Shown: positions 6,009 to 9,807 of the stretch, piece after piece
Numbering within the stretch: position 1 is the first letter of the stretch
How the letters are laid out: the number at the start of each line of letters is the position of its first letter
DNA from: JBBATK01 sp046052705
GTDB taxonomy: Bacteria; Bacteroidota; Ignavibacteria; Kapaibacteriales; NICIL-2
Assembly (NCBI GenBank): GCA_046052705.1
Contig: JBJOLU010000149.1
Span: 1-9,807 of the forward strand
DNA length: 9,807 nucleotides
Direction of reading: 5' to 3'
Made by a program: the position numbers and the translations under genes
Notes under the pieces: model-generated
What the model was told of the DNA's origin: nothing
The model's database searches: none
The model's input: only the letters and a program-made list of their open reading frames with translations

Positions 6009-8075
6009 ATGGCATATCTTCAAAAAATTCTGTCGGGTATTTGTGGTGCGCGTGTTGTTGCGGCTCTGCTTCTGGTCATTACTTCGGGCAGCTTGCATGC
6101 TGCGTTCGAAGGGCGCATGCGCGTAACCATCCGCGATACGGTTCGCTCAAAAAATATTCCTGCCACAATTATTTACGCCAGCGATCTGGAAAGTGGCGAC
6201 GACAAGCCGTTGGTGGGAACATCAACGAATACCATTCCCGTATTCTCCGTAGTGGTGATGGGTCATGGATTTCAGTTGCCGGTTACGGTTTATAGGTCGT
6301 GGGCATCGAACATCTGCCGTACGTCGCCAAGCACCATTGTGATTCTTCCCGAAACCGGTGGCGAGTTGTTTCCCAATCATGCAGACTTCGCTCTGGATAT
6401 GGTGGAATGTCTGAACTATATGCAGCGCGAAGGCGGCAGAGCCGGATCTGTTTGGAACGGTCATATTCGTAACGACAACATCATTGCCGGCCACTCCATG
6501 GGCGGAGGATGTGCTATGCTGGCAGCCAAAGAAGTGGCTCAAGCTCGTGTGATAAACCTTCGTGGCGTCATTGCTATGGCACCTGCCGAAACAAATCCGA
6601 GTTCCACGGCAGCGGCCGCATCGGTTACCGCTCCCACGCTGATTCTGGCCGGTGCTCAAGATTGCGTAACTCCCTTACAAACCACAGTACAGCCCATATA
6701 CAACGCCGTAGCGTCGGCGTGTAAAGTACTTGCAGTTATTCCCGGAGCAAGTCACTGTCAGTTTGCGGATACGTCCTTTGTGTGCTCACTTGGAGAGTTT
6801 AATTGCCGGGCTACCATCAGCCGCGCTGTGCAGCAATCTCTGGCCCACAGATACGTGTCGTTGTTTGTGCTCCGTAATGACAGCGTTGCAAGAGCAATAG
6901 ACAACACACAAATTCAAACCACCATGAGTTTCTTTAGCGGCAGCGAGTTACCGGCCGATACGACGCGCGCCTGCCAAGGAGACACTATCACACTTCGATG
7001 CACAGTACCAAACTCGCATTTACTGTGGCTGCCGGATAGTTTACGCGGCCAAGAGATTCGCGTGCCGGTGCGTCGCGGCACCACCACCGTCACACTTGTC
7101 TCTACTCAATGCTTCGGGCAAACCCGGCTCACTCACGTGGTTCAATCCATAGCCCCACCGGCCATCACCGTACAGGGCTCAACAAGTCTGTGCCGTGGAG
7201 ACTCAGTGGTTCTTCGCGCCAAAAGGTCCGATGGATCCACACTGCGGTGGTCTACCGGCGAAACATCAGACAGCATTGTTGTTCGCACGCCCGGAGTGTA
7301 TTCGGCAAGTGCAAACTCTTCGTGCGGAACAGCCACAGACTCCCTTCGCGTGCAGTATTCCTCGATCACACCTGTAGCCCTGCAGCGCAGCGGTGATACG
7401 TTGTTTTGCGATGGTATAGGACTTGTCAGTATAAGCTGCACATTCGACACAAGTCGTTTTGGAAGTATCAAGTGGAATACCGGGGAGAGCGCATCAACAC
7501 TACTGTTGAAGCGTTCGGGAACATATACATTGTTCGGAGAATTACAGCCCCGCGCGGGCCTGGGATGTGTGGGATATACCGATACTCTGCGCATCACTAT
7601 TCGCGATGTGCTACCGCCGGAGCCAACAATCACACGCCGTGCAGACACGCTTTGGAGTTCCATTGCAGACAGCTACACGTGGTTAAAGAATGGAGTAATT
7701 CTTCCCGGGCGCACAGATCGATGGTGTGTGGTTACCGAGACCGGTGATTATCGTGTTCGCACTCGCTCTGCATTATATCACGACTGCCCTGCGTTAAGCG
7801 CAGCTTTTAGCGTTACGGAGATTGTAAGCGTGGAGCACAGTGAATGGCCGGCAGAGCCGGTATCGAGCGTCGTGTATAATCGCCCCAATCAAGAATTGCT
7901 GATACGCAACCTTCCCCACGGAGACAACGTGCAGATACTGAATCTGCTTGGTCATGTTGTGCGTGAGGCCCGCGCGGATTCAGCGTTGCTACGCGTAGAT
8001 GTGAACGACCTACCACCGGGACTATATCTGGTGATTCGCAGGAATGCTCCGGCCGTTACGGTAGTTGTGAATTAA
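6009..8075 (+). CDS. T9SS-secreted alpha/beta hydrolase with four Ig-like modules
   Basis: This is a 688-residue multidomain secreted protein. A signal peptide covers about 1-31 (hydrophobic VVAALLLVITSG, cleavage near LHA). The alpha/beta hydrolase domain (about 32-290) resembles dienelactone hydrolase, chlorophyllase and cutinase-like esterases. It has an oxyanion-region GHG (85-87), the nucleophile elbow GHSMGGG (Ser163), a likely acid Asp218 in GAQDCVTP and a likely base His249 in GASHCQF. Several Cys suggest disulphides outside the cytoplasm. Four Ig-like modules follow, each with a central Trp (340, 414, 489, 558), with WSTGET and WNTGES in modules two and three. Residues about 620-688 form a T9SS type A sorting domain: QELLIRNLP, VQILNLLGHVV, LPPGLYLVI. 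The protein is therefore predicted to be exported across the outer membrane and attached or released. The ATG at 6009 is preferred to the TTG at 5997. The substrate is unknown; an ester or polyester is plausible. Confidence 0.92.
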   Translation: MAYLQKILSGICGARVVAALLLVITSGSLHAAFEGRMRVTIRDTVRSKNIPATIIYASDLESGDDKPLVGTSTNTIPVFSVVVMGHGFQLPVTVYRSWASNICRTSPSTIVILPETGGELFPNHADFALDMVECLNYMQREGGRAGSVWNGHIRNDNIIAGHSMGGGCAMLAAKEVAQARVINLRGVIAMAPAETNPSSTAAAASVTAPTLILAGAQDCVTPLQTTVQPIYNAVASACKVLAVIPGASHCQFADTSFVCSLGEFNCRATISRAVQQSLAHRYVSLFVLRNDSVARAIDNTQIQTTMSFFSGSELPADTTRACQGDTITLRCTVPNSHLLWLPDSLRGQEIRVPVRRGTTTVTLVSTQCFGQTRLTHVVQSIAPPAITVQGSTSLCRGDSVVLRAKRSDGSTLRWSTGETSDSIVVRTPGVYSASANSSCGTATDSLRVQYSSITPVALQRSGDTLFCDGIGLVSISCTFDTSRFGSIKWNTGESASTLLLKRSGTYTLFGELQPRAGLGCVGYTDTLRITIRDVLPPEPTITRRADTLWSSIADSYTWLKNGVILPGRTDRWCVVTETGDYRVRTRSALYHDCPALSAAFSVTEIVSVEHSEWPAEPVSSVVYNRPNQELLIRNLPHGDNVQILNLLGHVVREARADSALLRVDVNDLPPGLYLVIRRNAPAVTVVVN

Positions 8076-8108
8076 TGACGGAATTGCCGTGGTTGTGTGC
8101 AGGCGCTG

Positions 8109-9611
8109 CTACAATCGTATGCGCATCAACGCCATGGAGAACGAGAGAGTAGGATTCTTGCCGAACACAATGGTAAGTATATCGCGCGTGGAGATTCCGA
8201 ACTCCCAGCGATTATCCAGCAGCGAGAACTTTACGCCCGCAGGCATGTTGAATCCCATGCTACCGCCAAAAGTAAATCCGGTTTGCACTTGCACCCAGGA
8301 TGCTATGGTATGATTGGCGCCGAATGAGATAAGCGCGCTGGTCAGGTTGGCCGGATCGAGCGTGTTGATGGGCACAATAATATCGACGCCTGCATCTCGC
8401 TCCACTCCATAGCTGTAGGTTAAACCAAAACGTATACGCGCGGGAAGCGCGGTGACAGTCTCGGATAATCCCGAGTACAAAAATGTTTTACCCGAGCCCT
8501 TGATGTTCTGTGCTTCGTTAAAGAAATTATAGGAATTAAATCCCGTGGACGAGACGTAATTCAACGTATCGTCGTTGGCCGAGTACACATTTCCCTTCCA
8601 GTAAATGGTACCTATATCTAGAACGCTCAGCCCCGCTTTCCATTTTTCGAACATCTGCACCATTACGCCTACATCAAATCCGGTACCACGACCGACAGGA
8701 ACAAGATCGGTGCCCTGAATCTTCGACGGCGTTGTGGATTTGCCATAGTCGATATTGAATGCAGGAGTAATTGCACTTGTTGCCACGAGTTTATTATTCT
8801 CGTCTACATACGCATTTACGAGAGCAAACCCATAGATTAACTTTACCGTGAAGCCCGCATATAAACTCGTATTGTGGCTGGAGAATAATCTTTTTCCATA
8901 TCCAATACAATACTCACGAGTCCACGAAAAACCAAGACGAGTAGAATCGAAAAGCTCTGAATAAAGCCGCGGTTTTCGCGCAACACCCACAGTGTCTGTG
9001 GGCGCCCAAGAGTACACCACGCTGGAATCGAAGTAAGGTGTTTTCCTGCCAAGAAAGGCAAAATCCGCTGCAAAGGAGTTAAGAACAAACTGTGCTGAAA
9101 AGCGTTCGCGCGCGGCCACGGCAAATCCGCCGTATCCATCAGTTTGATAACTCGCCGCACCCAGAAGCACATCAGCATTCAAAAACACTCCGTTGCCGGA
9201 AAAGCGACGAGCTGCCTGAGCTTTGTCGGCCGCACTGAACGAGGTTCCTCCAAACGTGGACACTGCGGTAAAAAGCGCTCCTGTAGGCATGGCATTTGAA
9301 TGGATGGCAGCACCGGCCTCGCCAATCGACATCGCAAATCGCCGTGTTACACGCTCTACACCTACACCGGCGGGCGATGATTCCACGAAGTAAAATGGCT
9401 CGAGTACAAAACCCAGATTTGCCGGGTTCACGCCAATGGATTGATAATCGGTGACCAAAGTGGTGCCAAGAGCTGCCTGCCCCACGCGGCCATAGTCCGA
9501 AACTTCCGTTTGTGCCACTGCTATACTACCACTCACCATGAAACACACCAGCCAGGCGAAGATCGATAGCGCGTTGCGCAGCTTGCGACAATCAAGGGCA
9601 TTGATTGCCAT
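8109..9611 (-). CDS. outer-membrane beta-barrel protein (DUF5723 / FadL-PorV-like)
   Basis: The product is a 500-residue predicted outer-membrane barrel. Residues 1-33 form a signal peptide: basic CRKLRN, hydrophobic LSIFAWLVCFMVSGS, cleavage near AVAQ. Just inside the mature part is VNPANLGF (N62-P63-A64), a motif shared by the FadL/PorV-like and DUF5723 outer-membrane groups. The rest alternates polar and hydrophobic residues with many Gly, Tyr and Phe, as in transmembrane beta strands, and it ends in a strand-like SFSMALMRIRL. I recognise the architecture but cannot choose between DUF5723, UPF0164 and a PorV/PorQ-type protein. The ATG at 9611 gives a compact signal peptide; a GTG at 9650 would add 13 residues and begin 2 bases after the upstream stop. 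It is probably co-transcribed with the oxidoreductase upstream. Its 3' end converges on the T9SS hydrolase, with 33 bases between the stops. Confidence 0.85.
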   Translation of the reverse strand: MAINALDCRKLRNALSIFAWLVCFMVSGSIAVAQTEVSDYGRVGQAALGTTLVTDYQSIGVNPANLGFVLEPFYFVESSPAGVGVERVTRRFAMSIGEAGAAIHSNAMPTGALFTAVSTFGGTSFSAADKAQAARRFSGNGVFLNADVLLGAASYQTDGYGGFAVAARERFSAQFVLNSFAADFAFLGRKTPYFDSSVVYSWAPTDTVGVARKPRLYSELFDSTRLGFSWTREYCIGYGKRLFSSHNTSLYAGFTVKLIYGFALVNAYVDENNKLVATSAITPAFNIDYGKSTTPSKIQGTDLVPVGRGTGFDVGVMVQMFEKWKAGLSVLDIGTIYWKGNVYSANDDTLNYVSSTGFNSYNFFNEAQNIKGSGKTFLYSGLSETVTALPARIRFGLTYSYGVERDAGVDIIVPINTLDPANLTSALISFGANHTIASWVQVQTGFTFGGSMGFNMPAGVKFSLLDNRWEFGISTRDILTIVFGKNPTLSFSMALMRIRL

Positions 9612-9652
9612 AGCATATTCACCACATACTATGGAGAGTACTCTATCCACTA

Positions 9653-9807
9653 CTACCTGCCTCTTATCTGTTCTTCCAGCTGCGAAGCGATGCGCAAAGC
9701 GGCCAGCGCATCGCTTCCACTAACCGTAACGGGGACGGCATCAAGAATGGAATCCACGAATGCGGCCTGCTCATCGGCAATAGCATTGCGCTGTTCCACT
9801 GCCGGCT
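9653..9807 (-). CDS. C-terminus of a probable Gfo/Idh/MocA-family oxidoreductase (partial)
   Basis: The minus strand reads without a stop from the window edge to a TAG at 9655-9653, giving the last 50 residues of a protein. The core ADEQAAFVDSILDAVPVTVSG and the following DALAALRIASQLEEQI fit the C-terminal signature of Gfo/Idh/MocA NAD(P)-dependent sugar oxidoreductases: a helix with 'F.D.I', then 'P..VSG.DA..AL.IA..LE'. The substrate cannot be told from this piece; in related bacteria such genes often serve nucleotide-sugar or surface-polysaccharide synthesis. The catalytic and nucleotide-binding parts lie outside the window. The stop is 41 bases from the ATG of the outer-membrane protein gene, in the same direction, which suggests one transcript. 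Confidence 0.7.
   Translation of the reverse strand, partial: PAVEQRNAIADEQAAFVDSILDAVPVTVSGSDALAALRIASQLEEQIRGR

Noticed and set aside
5948..6295. 115-residue plus-strand frame overlapping the start of the hydrolase gene
   Set aside because: It overlaps the signal peptide and first hydrolase segment in another frame and is rich in Cys, Arg and His without any family resemblance.
7142..7663. 173-residue minus-strand frame in the Ig-like region of the hydrolase
   Set aside because: It is antisense to clearly repeated Ig-like modules and has no features of its own.
8078..8090. ACGG-aattg-CCGT hairpin between the convergent genes as a bidirectional terminator
   Set aside because: A 4-bp stem without flanking T/A runs is expected by chance; no terminator is visible in the 33-base gap.

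Overview
The window looks like a chromosomal stretch from a bacterium of the Bacteroidota/Chlorobiota/Kapabacteria-Ignavibacteria group (FCB superphylum). Three things point there: a C-terminal type IX secretion (T9SS) sorting domain on a large secreted protein, a small lipoprotein resembling the Bacteroidota DUF4296 family, and the absence of recognisable Shine-Dalgarno sequences before nearly every start. By eye, base composition is moderate (about half GC) and uniform. I see no rRNA, tRNA, CRISPR array, insertion sequence or prophage gene.

Layout. Positions 1-196 hold a possible divergent partial gene on the minus strand and the leader of the first plus-strand gene. Positions 197-2634 hold a two-gene unit: a MoxR-family AAA+ ATPase whose stop codon overlaps the start of an exported ~485-residue protein. 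That protein resembles the DUF4932 group and carries a degenerate zinc-peptidase-like motif (TEIDH instead of HExxH). Positions 2635-3001 have no confident gene, but include a weak small-ORF candidate and an 18-bp operator-like dyad just upstream of lon. Positions 3002-5458 encode a complete ATP-dependent Lon protease with an intact Ser-Lys dyad. Positions 5651-5935 encode a 94-residue lipoprotein. Positions 6009-8075 encode a secreted alpha/beta hydrolase followed by four Ig-like modules and a T9SS type A sorting domain. On the minus strand, converging on it, are an outer-membrane beta-barrel protein (8109-9611) and, upstream of that in the same direction, the last 50 residues of what is probably a Gfo/Idh/MocA-type oxidoreductase (9653-9807).

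How it fits together. The right half is mostly cell-envelope or surface biology: a lipoprotein, a T9SS cargo esterase and an outer-membrane barrel. The left half combines AAA+ quality-control machines (MoxR chaperone, Lon protease) with an exported protein of unknown function. Nothing proves that these form one pathway. The best candidate for something undescribed is the tightly coupled MoxR plus degenerate-peptidase pair, because MoxR genes usually sit beside DUF58/VWA genes, and none is visible here.
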